Notes under the pieces: model-generated
What the model saw: only the letters and a program-made list of their open reading frames with translations
Told to the model about the DNA's origin: nothing
Database searches by the model: none
DNA from: Haemonchus contortus
Lineage: Eukaryota; Nematoda; Chromadorea; Rhabditida; Trichostrongylidae
Assembly (NCBI GenBank): GCA_000469685.2
Contig: LS997562.1
Location: forward strand, 43,342,869 to 43,406,868
Reading direction: 5' to 3'
DNA length: 64,000 nucleotides
Shown here: positions 11,708 through 26,200 of the stretch, piece after piece
Position numbering within the stretch: the first letter of the stretch is position 1
Layout of the letters: every line of letters begins with the position of its first letter
Made by a program: the position numbers and the translations under genes

Positions 11708-14700
11708 TAAATTCTAACATGTTTTTAAAGTATCCTATCACAATCTACAAGAAATAAATTTTGACCACACCCTCTGGAAACTCACCTCACGGTATCTGTT
11801 TACAGGAACTAATTAATTAATTACAAATTCTCCAGCATAAGAACAGGTCGTATGAGCTGTGCAGAAGAATAGGGGTCATTTAATAAAGCTTTGATTAGTG
11901 ATCAATTCCGATAAGTTAGGATCTGTAATAGTACTGCCCCAATAGAGCAGCGGCTGTTCTAGAGCCTTTATTTATTTGTTGATTAGTTTGGTTATTATTA
12001 TTGTTTACAACGACATCAAAAGGGCAGCTGCGGGTAAATTGAATAGATAAATAACTCAGAAGTTTAGCAGTACTAACGGCCAGCTCAAAGTAGTATTGGT
12101 TTGAGCATTATGATTAATGATTAAGTTTTCCTATGGTTGTGAGCGAATTGTAAGGTTTCGGTACATTGCGAGTGGGGAGGGTTCCGTCTTTTTCTTTCTC
12201 GGGGTCTTTAACTCATTCCAAATCCTGCGTTAGTAGGAATGGGAAACGAAGTCATGGCGCGTGCTGAAGACACATGGGTCCACCACCCTAAATGTAAGCA
12301 TTAACTACGTTTTTTAGAAACGGAATCTGTCTGTGACCACCCCGGATCGAATTTGGCAGCCATCTGATCTGCCTCAGTCCACTCAAGCATGACCGTCACA
12401 ACGGACATCTTTGATCGTTCCTTATATTGTATTCTATTGATTAGTCGTTACAGAGCTTTGCCTTCAGTAATTTATGCTTGTGTACATTTACTAAATCTGT
12501 CTTCTACACAATAGCACTGCTTCAACCTCTGTCCCGAGGATCTTCCTTTTAGAGGAATACCCCAAACTCAGGTAACGACTGCGCCAGGACGGGAGGGTTT
12601 AGAATTACAGTTTTTTTAAATCTTAAAAATAAACTCTTTTAAAAAACATTTGATTAAATTCAAAGTTTTTAAATTATATTGAATTACCCAAATCACCATC
12701 CTTTAGTATCAATGATTGATTGCATATTCTAAGAAGCCAAGCGCGACTTGGTCCTTCCTGATTGTCTACTTCTTTTTGTTTTGTAGAAGTTGGCTCCTCC
12801 TTTGTATCAGTCGCGCACGAACTACCTCTTTGTTGTCTCCCTACTACTGCTTACTGTGGGCCAAGATTTACCAATGTTGTTCGGGGTTTTTTTTGACTAT
12901 TTTAGTAGGAAACTTTGCTGACCGTAGCCATCCAGTTCAGATCCTACCTCTTCATTAAGGTAATTCGACTGAATTGGTGATTCTTACAATTGCCGCTTCT
13001 CGCGTTCGTATCCGCGCTGCAGACCATTGGTCAGAATTGCAGTGGCCATCCACTAACAGTGGCGTTTTGAACTTCACCGAGCTCTAATTGGTGGATCGCT
13101 GCCGCGTCGAATGCCTGCAAGAACGGTCTTGTGTTTAGGGAGAAAGGGAGAGTAGGAGAAAAGCGGGCGAATTGCCATTGAGGCCAAACCAAGCAGTGCA
13201 AACGAGAGTACGGCCACTTCTACGTATTCAAAAAATGGGAAGCAGGAGCAAAGGAAAATTGAAAGCTCAGTTCGGACAGCATCGAGTTACCGTCGAAGGA
13301 TGGCAGATATGGCTGAGTTCCTTTTCAAGATTCCTCTTTGATTCATTCTAGCATCAGATCGTTAGTTATGTTATTTTTAAGACATCGCTGATCACTTGCT
13401 AGTAATCGTTATAGATGGCCATGGTAGCTTGTCATTTTTTGTCTTTGAGCGATTCGATTCTAATCATTTGTCGATCATTATAGTATCCATTTGACTATAG
13501 TTGACATTTGACTCATTTACTCATTATTACCCGTAATTATTCGTTGATTGCAATGTTTTCTTTATTTGTATTTATTCATCCGTTCAGACGGATGTGTTTA
13601 TCATGAACCGTTTTATAATTGCTTATTTTCGCGCTTTTCAGCTTTTGGACAGTGTTCGAACTATCTGCCTTTCCCTCACGGATAAGAAGAAGAAATAAGA
13701 AAATTAGGGAATCGATCATGCTTTTGTGAAACTGAGAAGATGAAGAGGAAGAAGCAATTCGGCAAATGGATCATCGGTTTGTAAAAGAAGGAAATTGTTT
13801 ATCTATTCATGCGTCCTAATAACGAGCCTTAGGTCTTCAGATCTGGAACTATCCTTTTCCTACACGCTTTTCTAATACCGAGGACTGAAAGAAAAAAAGG
13901 AAGAATCGCCTAGCCCACACCTTTATCTCAGAATAGGTTGGTAGAATTTATTTACAGAATATATGCAAAAAAGAACAGGTTAATAGTTATCCACAGAGGA
14001 AAAAAGAAGGAACTTGATGTAAGGGGCGACATTTTCCTCAACTGAGCAAAACGCCTAAATATTGGATCTCATTCTTGGACATAAAAAGGCATATTTAAGT
14101 ACAAACTCACGTATTATTGTGGTACCCAAAGTAGCAGGTGTACTAAAGCTGTCAGAAAGGCCGTGAAATCCTTGCTCGGTTTAGGATAATGCAGTTCTCA
14201 TAGAACTTTCATACTGCCTGTCCTTTTTTTCTCGGAAAGCACTAGATATCTCCAATCCTTATGATTTCGTGCAAGAATCCGTATTGTAAACTATATCAAA
14301 CGATTCGGGAGTTTTTCCCTGTGAGGGTTCTATCCATCGTAGTTCTTTTCAATGCGGTGTAGTGGGACAAGTTCGAGTGTCATGGTTGGCTGAATTTGGA
14401 TTTTCATTTGAATCCTGTCTGATGGGACCTTCTCCAATACTTGAATGCGAGCGATTCTTCAATTTAATTCCAATGCAGAACTTTGGTATTTTCGAAAAAA
14501 AAGATGGTTTTAAGCTAATTAAGAGGAAGGAAAATCAAAAGAATATCAAGATGTTCGATTCCATTATTGTGCTGTTCATTGAAGTTTTAAATTTCAAAGT
14601 CACTTTAGTGTAGTTAGGCTTCAGTTTAGTTGATCGAATTGATGTATTCCCTCAGGTCCGGATTCAGTTTGTTCATAATTTTTTAGAGATGTGAAATATT

Positions 14701-15749
14701 GAGTGTTCAAGATAGTTCATTTTAACTTCAATTTTATAGATCAAAAGGGTAAAAATAGGGGAAATAATAAAATTTGCAGTAATCGAGAGGACAAGGGTTA
14801 ATGGAGAATTCCAAAAAATGGCAGGCAGTTTCCGGGATCCTATTTCGAAAAAAGTTGGTGCGGCAATGATTGGTTCCATTGCTTAAGGGATTCCCTTGCA
14901 AGGGACGGCCGCGTTTGAAAGTAGTCTTCTAATTCTATAGTACGCATTTGGGAGTAGTCCTTTCCAGTAAGAAACTCCAATAATAAATAGCCATAATAAT
15001 ATTTAATAGTTAATTAAAAAATTGTGAAGAAGTTAGTAGGCTCGCAAATAAATTTTGGGATAGCTGCGACAGCGTGGTGTTTGTCGTTGTTTCCTCCTTA
15101 CTGTTAGCGCCGGTTCAGACGGCCAAGCCTCCATTTAATGGAGGAAGAAAGTCCATACGTAAGATCTCTGGACAATATTCCCTTCTGAATGATGATTGAC
15201 TGCGTTCACTCCATGGCGAAGCGGTGTGCCAACTTGGAGTGTCAGTTACGAAGTGACAAAAATAACTACTCCAACAGGTGATGTCTTCGCATGCAGAATG
15301 TTCAAAGGGAGCATGCCTTCTTTCAGAGCAGCTCCTTTTGGGAACTAACAAGGCCAGGTGTTTCACGGAAAAGGCGAAAGCATGGAAGTTACTATGATGA
15401 CATCGCGGGACCCGTGCTGCTGTCATATCTAACAAATCGACAAAGTTAGAGCAGGAAAAACGGCTTGATACTCGACGGGCATGCTCATAAATGGTCCATG
15501 AATTCGCTGGAGTGATCGTAGCGTAGACCACCGCGAATCAACGGATTGCAACTTCAAGGAATGGAACCTGTTTGTACGTGAATAATTCTCTGATTCTTTA
15601 AAATATCTGTGCAATTTCACTTATCTCTCATCACCTCCTCCATCCTTGTTCTACATACTTTCTCATCGATCTACCTGCCTGCATTCTACTACCAATTAGT
15701 GCTTTCCACCTGAACACAAGGTCTTTTCCTCTCCACGACTATAATGTTC
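11708..15749. other. Intergenic region between SRP RNA genes
   Basis: About 4 kb of AT-rich sequence with short homopolymer runs and only short ORFs without recognisable motifs. No RNA gene, repeat array or transposon end was recognised here. Confidence 0.5.
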
Positions 15750-15792
15750 TCTCGCTATCATCGAGCACATCTAGCGAGAAAATGCGTGGTCG
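15750..15792 (+). promoter_or_regulatory. Putative upstream element of SRP RNA gene 2
   Basis: Counterpart of 9837-9879, with the same inverted repeat (TCTCGCT at 15750-15756, AGCGAGA at 15773-15779). Sequence to its left is unrelated to the first copy, so the edge of homology lies about 45 bp before the RNA start. Confidence 0.5.
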
Positions 15793-16097
15793 GTCACTGG
15801 GCGTCGTGGCGGGCGCCTGTGAGCCAGCTTCTAGGCAGTAGATTGGTGTGGATGGAGTGAGGGGAGGAGTCCCGTGGCGGTCGTGGTGTACGACGACCGG
15901 GCGTCCGCGCCAAGCGTTGCGTCGCCAGGGTGCCGCTGTCGGAGGACGGTGGCCCCCGGGCGGTCAAGGAGGGGTGCACGGCTCAGGCCCGAAAGGGAGC
16001 AGGCAAAAGCCCCCGCGCGACGCAGTGGCCGGATAGCGCCCGCGAGTGCTCACGTCGTCACGGCCTCTCCGACACCTTCAGACCTCCAATCGTTTTT
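15793..16097 (+). ncRNA. Signal recognition particle RNA (7SL), copy 2
   Basis: A near-identical second copy of the 7SL gene at 9880, in the same orientation 5.9 kb downstream. By eye only about five positions differ over 305 nt, for example GGTGTACGACG for GATGTACGACG and GGCCCCCGG for GGCTCCCGG. The GAAA-capped SRP54-binding hairpin and AGCAG loop are unchanged, and the gene ends in a T run at 16093-16098. Both copies look functional, since no change falls in the conserved helix 8 core. Similarity stops after the T run. Confidence 0.92.
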
Positions 16098-16098
16098 T
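16093..16098 (+). terminator. Pol III T-run terminator of SRP RNA copy 2
   Basis: Six T follow the GACCTCCAATCG 3' end of the RNA, with unrelated sequence after it. Confidence 0.75.
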
Positions 16099-17281
16099 GT
16101 TTTCCTTAGGTTTCAGTTTTTCGAGGAATTTTGATTGTCCACTTAGACTTTCACATTTTGACATTGTTTCTGAAGGTTCCGAACCCGGTCACCTCGAGTC
16201 CTCCTTGTACCCTTGCTCGAGAGTCTTCTGCGTGAGCGCTTTTACGCTTTGGTCCTTGCTTAGCTCCAATCGTATCCAGTAATTTACTCACTTTAATGGT
16301 CCTTTTCCGTTTACTCGAAGTAGTCCTTGGGGTTAAAATTCGCTACCATTGGACATTGCAGGCATATTACTGTGGGTACAGTTTGCCCTTGATCTTTCTC
16401 TACCTCCTACAAAAATCACAATTACTTTTAGAGCAATAACCTTCCCCTCATCCCTACTCTCTACTATAGCTGAATCACTACCCAGGCTTTGCAAGTTCAG
16501 GCGCTGATGCCCTGACCCATCAGTCATCACTGATATAATCATTGCCATATCTAATTATTTGTTCTTTCACTTGTTTATTTCGTTTGTTTAAATCACTTGA
16601 GAAAGGAAGTGGGAACCGTTGACAAAGAACTTTTATTCGATAATAAAGATACTCGAAAAGGAATACGACAATTGTAAATGTTAAACTTGACCAGAAACGC
16701 GTGGACAAGACTGACCCGTACAGGTTTGAAGCAGCTGAAAACTTTCATAAGGTTATCTCTATTAATTATATGGGGACTTTGGATGTAATTATGAGACATA
16801 ATCATGTTTTCTGAAGTCGTAGAAGGCAATCCGTTCGTAAAAATACAGCTCCTATTGGTTACGGTTCTACTTGCTGTATATCCATAGGGTTACTCGACTT
16901 GAAGGTTTATAGGTTCTGAAGGTTCAGGTTTTCAGTTGAGTTTTCAGCAATTGGGATCGATGGGGTTCATGGGTTCCAAGATGGAAAGGAAAAGGAGAGG
17001 GCGGAAAGATATAGACTGGCAATTGAGCTCGTAGGCAGTCAGTGGACATGCTGCCTTTTGGGTTGGGTTAAAATAAGCTACATTTTGAAGCACCCAGCGG
17101 GGCACAACGAGCAGCCAAACTGGGAATTTGTAACCGGGAATTTTTTAATTTTTACAATCACTCTCTGCCCTAAGAACAACCTATCACACATGTGATTACA
17201 GAAAAGTATACAGCCAAGTTCAGGTGGACGGGCTCTGCAACCCGAGCGGAGTCTGTTCTAAAAGCGATTACGCGGTCTGGG
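16099..17281. other. Spacer downstream of SRP RNA 2 and 3' of the receptor gene
   Basis: No gene recognised. It should include the 3' UTR of the minus-strand receptor gene that ends at 17282. Short ORFs on both strands lack motifs. Confidence 0.5.
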
Positions 17282-20200
17282 TTATGGGTCGGGCTTGACG
17301 TCTGCTAGCTTTTCGTAAATGTTTTCTTCATGGTCAGCTTCTGGTCGCCGTTGGACATCTGGTGGAAAGTCATAGATTGGCTCATAGTCGAATGTGTAAA
17401 GCAGTTGAGATGGCGTGGGTGAGGATGAGAAGACTGGCAGTTGTGGTCGAACGAATTGGCGTCCTGTAAATTCAACAATATGAATATTCATTCAACAATC
17501 ACAAACCTTCAAAACAGTGGACCCCAAGCCAAGACCCCAAGTTGTATGTCACCGAAATATAATCAGCAATACGGGGTGAACGTGCAGAATAGACTTTCGA
17601 TGCCGGGGACAATATTTGCAGCGAAACCGTGAAAGTGATAGATTGGAGACGGAGTTGGACGGAGGACCCGGACCCGAATGTTCGTAAGAGAGGCAGCTTG
17701 ACGGGGATGGGTCTGGACAGTTCAGAAAAAGGGGAGGGTATTCTGATGCCACAGAATACCAAAGAAACATGTTGAGGGACAGAGACTTATGTTTCGACAG
17801 TTCTGATCCTCTCCATGACCTGAGTTGGACTGATTTTGGGCCTTTTTAGAGTGTGCAAGACCCTTTCACTAAAGCAATCGGTCAAAAAAAAAACGAAATA
17901 ATTGACAAATCAGTACCGATAGGCAATGTGGCTTCAATGTTGCCATTGGGTAAATGCTTCAACGAAAGTAGATGTGGGGGGATTTCCATTTTTGTAAAAG
18001 GCATGTTGGATGATGCATAATAAACCACCGAATCCTGTGGATTGGTCAACATCGACGGCGTTACGTAGATCAGGTTAGAAGGAGTGGAGCTCGGAGGTGG
18101 AGGCTGAAAATCATAACTGAATCATACTTTTCTGGAGAGAATATGACGGTAGTGTATGAAAAATTTTCCGACTACAGACGAGCTGAGCAGAAACAGCCGC
18201 GAGCGGTCGCGTCGCGGCCGGCGGTCTTGCATTAAACCAACAATGAGCTATGCCGTTATTTCAAATTTGTAAATAGTTCCCTTTGCATACAGGCTGAGTT
18301 TGTGACACCACGGAGGCCCCTGAAGCTCACATTCAATAAATTCTACCTTTTCACTAATCGGCACCGTTTTCGTTGTTTTCGAGAATCGAAATACGACGAA
18401 GACGAGTATAAATGCGAGTACGACACCCAAAGCAGCGAGTCCAGCATGACTCTCCGTAGAGTTGGCTCTTAGCTCTCGTAATGTAGCAATATCTGAAGAC
18501 TCTCAAAAATCAATAACATCACCTGAATCCAAACTATGGGGGACTTACCGTAACAGACAGGAACAGCGGGTTCCCACATTCCTTTAGCAGCACAGGTTAC
18601 CTTGTCGTGACCAATAAGTCGATACCCCTCCATACACGAATAATTTGCCTGTGAGTCGAATGTCGTTGTCGACACGGAAACTCGTCCATTTGGAATGGAG
18701 GGCGGAGCTTCACAGTCCACTACTGCAATGATTTGCAATCAGCTCCTAGATCCTTTGAGCACTTTCAACTTAGTTTCAGGATATATTAGGCATAGCAATC
18801 CCCTCGGTCAAGTCCTTACTATGATTCTGTAGAAAATTAAGGAAAATCTAGAAATTTAGGACCTTTACAATAGGGAGCTACTCCGCTCCAAGTACCGTCA
18901 TGCATGCACCGCCTCCGTTCTTCGCCTATCAGTTTCCATCCATTCAGACACTCATATTGAATCTAAAACTGTTTCTCTATTCAGCCAGAAGACATTCATA
19001 CGAGTCGAAAAGAAAAACCCGGACTGGACCTCATTGCCGAACTCGGCTGTCTCGTTTAGTAGTCGTACTATTCCACCGCCACGCCATACCTCCATACTGT
19101 CGCACTTCTTTTCTGAATCACTTATGTTCAATTGTATTGAAATTGTCAAATGTTGAAGTTACTGGAAGTAACTGTTTAGTAAATTGTTAAAAATGACTGG
19201 TTCAAAAGGTGGATACGGACTTTGACACTTCGGTACGGTCCCACTCCATCGGGCTGTCTCGTCGCAATGCCGCTCAACATCACCTTTCAGTTCGTAGCTT
19301 AAAATAGCCGTCTGTTTACCTTCCAATTCAGGGAACTCCATTAAAAACGCAAACTCACCCTGTTTCACACGAATACACAGCTCGCGTTCCAATTGCGAAG
19401 TTTGGTGAAGTGAACGAAACTCGTCCAGCTTCAGAGATTCCCGGAAACGTGCACGATTTTGGTCCTGAGTGATTATGAATATGATTCGTTACTATAGCGT
19501 TTCAGAGTACGCCGTGGGGATAAAGAAATAATTATAAGATTAGTTGCACCAATGCCATAACAGAGTTGAAAATCGTAAGGCGAAGTGGGCGGAGTTCCCC
19601 ACGATGCCTTGTTTTATCAAGAATAATCTAAATAACTTACTACTCTGACATAAAAACGAATTCCAAACATTTTGAGCTGATGGTATCCATTTCCAGTCTG
19701 CCACTCGAGCCATCACGATCGCTTCTGGACGATTGGCTGGTTGAATGGGAGATCCGGACCAGTCGGCTTCCTCGTCGGACACAACTGTCCCATCGGCCCA
19801 GCGCCAGTTCGTTAGCGACGAGGTTACTCCTGGAGCAACGTGTACGTATGCATGGTAAATGAACTCATTGAGCTAATGAGTAGGCCTATCTACAGCTTTA
19901 ATCTTAATTTAAAAATTGTAGAATCTGATGCTCAACCTCCAAAGCCATACCACCGTGTAGGTAGTTGGGACTTAAATTTTGTGCTTACTTCAGCAACTAA
20001 CTGAAGTGAAAGACATTCTCAAAAAGAGCATGGAGGATCCTGATAGGAAATGAGGAAATGGAAAAGGCTATAAACACTATTCGATGAAAATTATTCTAAT
20101 AAAAAGTCCGATTGGTTGCCCTTATCGATCGCTACATTTATGGCAGTTCCCACCACTTCTCTTCAACTTTCAAAGGAACGAAGCTGCGATTAAACGGTCA

Positions 20201-23200
20201 GTTATTCAACATATCGATATAGCAAGTGGGTGCGGCGGTAGGCTTAGGTACGTCTCCATATCGTAAATCCTATCACACGGAATCATTCACGTCTGAAGGG
20301 AGCAAAGCTGTGGATTAACGATGTATGATCTCGAAGGCTTTTGGATAACAGTGTCGATTTCCCCCCCCCCCCCTCCCCCTCCCACATATTACTGGTTGAC
20401 TCCAGTTCTGTCACCTGTCATAGGTGTTCCCATCCTGCCGCATGTACACCTTCCAAATTTGAACGCATTAGCTCCAAGGGAGCAATTTTGCACACGCCCC
20501 GTCCCCAGTGGGCGGAGCCTACACCTACCACCTACCACTGGTGTGCTCATCCAGCCGTTTGACACCTACCGAATTTAAACCATCTAGGCCGACAGGAAGT
20601 TAAGGTTTCTCAATCATACGCGCACACCCACCGACAAACTAGCGACACGCCCTGATTCAATCGGAAAAAAGTAATTTCCAGCGGCTCAAACACACACACA
20701 CACACAACAAGCAGACAAACCATCATGCAAGCTTAGCGTCTCGAGTATAATAGGATAAAAATAACTGATTTCATGTAAAGGCTAAGTAACTATACGTACA
20801 AAGACGATAAACACAAGAATGAAGCCATAAATTGGGTACCTATCCAATAGAAATCCTTCTGTTGTGTAGAGGTTTTGAGAGCGGCTTTCAGTCCTCGTTG
20901 AGCAGTATCGGTAATTTTCATTGGAAGTGTGGCTCCTCTGAAGTTAGTTGAATCAAATTATATTTTGACTCATGAAGTTTGGCAAATTGTAATGAACGAC
21001 AATAACTGTTTCCATCAATGATTCCTTCAACGTCAATTTTCAATTTTGAATGTTAGTATAATAATAGTATGACAATTCTCAACATTCATTCACTATCTTT
21101 GTGAACACCTTACTCCAGCTATTTCATTTCCAAAATGGTCGAAAACGGTGCTGATTTTCTATCGGTTATCTATGCCGCTTGGAATTGCTATCTGTCAATG
21201 ATGGGTAAAAAGCAGTGCCTCTCAGTGTATAAGCTGTATGGGTAGCTTCATTATTTTAATGGTATTTATAGCATCTGATTATTCTATAAATACCATTAAT
21301 GTATTATATTATTAGGATAAATCTAATTGAAGAATCGGTCGACTGTTTTGGAATTCACAACACCACCCTCACTTCAGGCCCTGTTGGACCTTCCCAAAAA
21401 TTGGCAGGGAGTCGCGGCCTTTCCAAAGTCCTGGAACGACTTCAGTTGGCAAGGTCGTTTTGAATATTTTCGCGGTTTTTCGGTTTCGGGCTCTTTCAGC
21501 GCTTTTGAGCGAGAAGGCACCCGTCACCCCTCACCGCCGCTCCCTGGAGATGGCGGTTGCCTGCTGTTTGTAGCCTGGGCGAACACAAAACCGACGCCAG
21601 CGGCGTATACTTTTCTGGTTTTGCAGAACTGATTAACATTTGCTAATTAAAATTATATTGGAACTATTATCTGAAAAAATGTTCAGTGAGCAAGCATTCT
21701 GAATGGAGCTATGTTATAGTTATAAATGTTATGTTATAGTTATAAATCCGTTCAGGACCTGTCCAAACATCGTCGTTGGGCTCCTTGCCAATCGGCTCGC
21801 TCCTCTTTGGAAGCGCTGTAGCAAAGTCCATCGAACACGCCAAGCACGTCCATCGTTCCTTGAGAACACTGCCACGATGACACTGAAAATTAGGAGGTTT
21901 TCTTCACTGAAATTTTGGTATGCAATAGAGGATATAGTTCTCATCGATCCGTCATTGGTACGCGCCATGCATTGGACTCTTATTCGCAGTTGCAATAATT
22001 TTGGAATGGGTACTTGGTCTATACATTGAACTAGTCAATAGGATTAGTCAATACAGAATTGGGTTCTCTCTTCCCCTGAGACGGGTCTGACACCTGCTGA
22101 CTGGTCAGCGTTGGGTAGGAGTTGAGCTAGGTACGATTTGTCGGTTAGGTCTGGGGTTCTATCATCAGATCACTAAACCTCTTCCCCTTTGTCGATTCAG
22201 AAGAAATCGAGAAATCAGCTGGCACGTTCCCAAAATCCCTGAGACGACTAGGAGAGGATCTCCCCGTTCTCTGGAGGATTTGATTCTGGGAAAATCCTTG
22301 AACTGGTCAAAAATTCCATCCAATGTCCTTCATGAACTGTTTGCTCCTCGATTAACGGCAGAGCACTTGGTGGCGGCGTAAATTAAAACGCATTCTGTGT
22401 ACACGGTAAACATCGCTAATTCGACACACAATATGTTGGAAGTATGGCTGGGTCTCCTTAGGCAGTGCTTGGGTTTTATGAAGCGAGGAAGCTCTCTCAA
22501 AGGCTTGACTTATGCAGAAAAAAAATAGAGAGTGAGGGGTTAACCCTCTCCTAATTGTCCTTTCTCAGCTTCCATATATTTCTCACTATAACTTGGTACT
22601 ACTGCTAAAAATAATATTTCTATAGACAAAATCTACAACTCTCATAGGTTGCTTGGTACAAAGCAATGGAGGGGGATTACGTTCAGAACTTGAACAGCAT
22701 TATTGGATTTAGCCAACGAAACTTCCCGGGTCTGCCCCGATCTCAGGAGTCCCATCCGGAAAGCCCGAATCAACGCCATTGAATCAGGCGGCTCAGGGAA
22801 TATCCGGCATAGTGTCAATAGCGGATCACAATGAAATGTTCCGCAGAAAGCCAAATATTCAGTGCACGTCATCTCAATGAATAAACAAAGACCGCCCTCA
22901 TACCTACGCTGAAAAACGCTCTTTAGGGAAGTGATAGACGTAGACGGTTTTCTTATCTATACCGCTGAGGAGAATAATAATATCTTCGTGTGGGCTCTGT
23001 GAATCCCAACTTGGCCTTCATGTGAATTCATTTTATCTTCCTCAACCCTGCTACCCTTACGTTTATAGGGAAAATTGCAGATAGCGATATAAACATGATT
23101 AGAATGATAGGGGATGTGATATGGAGGTGGGATTGCTCTATGTATTAGGAAATCATCCCCAGATCTGCAGGGTAGGTATAGTGAGAGGCTTGACTTATTA

Positions 23201-26200
23201 ATATGAATTATCTAAAATGAATTGAAATAGATGTGAAAATAACATAGAATAGCTATAGGCACAGATTTTACGAATATACAGTAACTCGCTCATTAGCTTT
23301 GCTCATCAGCTTATGCCGTTCATCCGTGGCTCCACTCTATCTTAGGTAAAGTTTTTAGCATGAGGAATGAAGGTGGCATGGATAATTGTATCCGCTTCAC
23401 ATAATTCTCTTCACCCAGCTCTCTCATCCTCCCACCCTACTATCACGTTCCATCTCCTATCTCCCCCCCCCCCCCCCCTTTTATTCCACTAAGGAAAAGA
23501 AGAGCCGAGGGCCAAATGGTGGTAAATGCTGCTACTTCCTACAGGTTCAACTACTTTTATATGAAACAAAGTACTAGAAGTAGGTAGGTATGATTGGTTT
23601 GAAGCCGGGTTTTCGTCAAGCACTACAGTTTGCTTCCAAAAAAGCCCCATTCATGACACCCTCTTCTGCAATAACAAAATATGATCCCTCACCACATTTA
23701 TTCTCTGGGAATGCAACGATTGAATCTAATTGTATGCTTAGAAACTAGTGGTAGACATCAACTACAGAAAAAGAAAACGGTAGCGAGAAATATGCGGGAA
23801 GACAGCTTGCATTCTTTTTGATATTACGCCAAGATACACAACGACTTTCGTAAGAAAACTAGAACGGATACGTGGAAGGCAGTTTTTTGCTGAAAACATG
23901 TAGTAGCAAGAGGGGAGAGTTTGTTGAATCTCGCTCTCAAGGAAGCATGTTTGTTCGAGTAATCGTACCTGGATTTCCGCCCATTCATCCTAGCAAAAAA
24001 CAGGACCAGATAGATTTGAGTATCGTAGACATCTCGAATTACAGGAGATTATTTACTCTCTGTTAGATGTTGGTTGAGAAGTTTGATTGTAAGAATGAAA
24101 ATTCGAACAGATTTGATTTAACTAAGGCGGAGGCTTTTGCTATATTTTACTGAAAATCCGGTAGTGGTGTACAGGATAGGAACGCTACATTGCACGCGCA
24201 CCGTCTACAGATCAAATCCTATGCAGGCTTTGACTAAGCGTAGAGTTTTTTTTTTATCACTGTCGAAATAATTATAATATTTGTAGCCATATATGTTCTA
24301 CGCTAAAACGCTACGCTAAAAATTCCCAAAAAAAAAGCTAGATTGACATCCCCAAAGTGTGTAACCCAACTTCATGGTAATCTCGAGTGCGCAGCTTACA
24401 CCAAGTTGTCAGAGATACTAATTCTTTCGCTTAAGGTCTTTCTTTTTAATTACATTGAGTTGGATGATCATTTAGTGACTAAATAGGACAAGTGAAAATA
24501 CGAATTAGCACTAAAAATCTTGAAAACAAACTCGTTGCTTCAATCGCTTTAAGTTGCGCTACGCCATGCTTTCGACTGCTGTGAAAGTGTTGTGATTGAA
24601 CCATTTTGCACATAAGTCTATCCCATTTTTGAGGTGGATTAGTTATCTGAGGTATCAATTAAGACGTCATACCATAGGCGTAGTCAGTGAGTGGATCCTG
24701 GATCAGTATTCATCCAGATCATTCAAGCTTCAACTCCTTCCTACTCTTTCATATCAATTATTCGGTACCAGACTCATCTGTAAGCATGAGAACACCCAAT
24801 ACTCTATCGGCTCTCCCAACAGTTTGATATATATGTAGATATGTTTATAGAAATAGGCATGCGGACGCGTGCGCCATCTGAAAACGGGATCGGGCATACC
24901 CTTTTTATTGGTTATCTCTATACCTAATTATGTAGCTGATGCAAGAAGGAGTGGAACCTAGTGAGCGAGCCCAATAATTTTGAAAGCGCTGAGAATGAGG
25001 GACGTTCAGGAAGGTATAAATTAATGCTTGAAAATTCAGGATTTTGCTTCTTTGTAGGAGTTGAGAACTTACTAACTTTCTGTGAATAAGTGTTGTATGT
25101 TATTCTTTTCACTGTCCTTTTCCTACCAGCGATTCGTACTTGCAAAAGACCTTTCGTCGGTTCAGAGAAGCGTGCTCGTTGGAGTGATGATCCCCTCGTA
25201 GGGACTCTGTTCTGTTCAGTACGGGTGTGAAAGCCTTGGGTGGTGTCAAATTCGTGCACTCTATTTGTCCAATGGATGTTTGTATATGTGAGAACTGCGC
25301 CGCTGTCAGCGTTGGAAACGATTCCCGTTGTTTCCCTTCCCTCAAAGCGCACCTGCCCCCTCCCCCCACAGGGTATGTGGGTCCCCCTCAGCGCTGCGAG
25401 CAGTTGCTGCTTGAGTCGCTCGTCTCAATGAGAAGGACAACTGAAGCGCGAATCACTCAGCAAACATTATCGTGCAGGTTCTCATCGACGAACCTGACCC
25501 TCCCTGCCGCCCTATTTCCATGCATCTGCAAAAAGTACAATTCACCATAGAGGGTCATTGACCCATGTTAGGGTTTTTGTCCATGTGGAGCAAACAAGGC
25601 TGTTAGAAAAAGAGAGTGGAACTTTTTGAGTTTGTTGAAGTTCGTTTTTGGGATGCTCCGTGCACTCGACTTTCATTCAAAATCGTAGTGGTGCTTGCAT
25701 GCGTATGTGGCCTATACAATGACTTGCGATGGCCAGCCGATGTGTGAAAGCATCTGTCCTTCCCTACATATTTTGTAGGTAGGGTGAGCCTTTGTAGAAT
25801 CGCTCGATTTCCTAGCTGTGAGCGGAATGTAGGCCTCTCTGAATTCTTCGAAAATATACACTCGACGTGTAGCAAAAAAATGCTACTGATTCCACAAAGA
25901 ACTGACAGACCAAAAAGATTTTTCAGGCATCCATTGGGGGTTTTCCCAAGCTCCGAGTCCGTCGCTACTTTCCACTTGTAATTGAGAGTTCCACGTTTTT
26001 CCTCCCGAAGCATCCCTCAAGATGTGCCCGCACCTGTCAGGTACATCGTTTCAGTTCTTTGCTGGCTCCAATCGTTCATCCAAAATTCCTCCATGGGAAG
26101 GAGCTGCTAAGCGGACATGGTTCACTTTTTCAGTGTGAAACATTGGCAACGGTGTCTAGTGACTTCAAATTACATAGCCGCCTAGGACAAGAAGACATCC

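Noticed and set aside
18248..18364. Continuation of the receptor membrane exon to a stop at 18248
   Set aside because: Possible as intron retention, but splicing at 18365 to the proline-rich exon at 18103 keeps phase and gives a longer tail ending in clear tyrosine motifs.
21327..21632. 101-codon plus-strand ORF in the receptor intron
   Set aside because: GC-rich stretch without motif or splice partners, probably a dispersed repeat; not supported as a gene.
22642..22872. Minus-strand ORF as the missing C-type lectin exon
   Set aside because: It contains cysteines but lacks the Trp/Cys pattern of the domain start and usable splice sites in the needed phase.
25109..25550. Overlapping ORFs on both strands near 25.1-25.6 kb
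   Set aside because: Open on both strands with no domain; they look like a dispersed repeat rather than a gene or the missing lectin exon.
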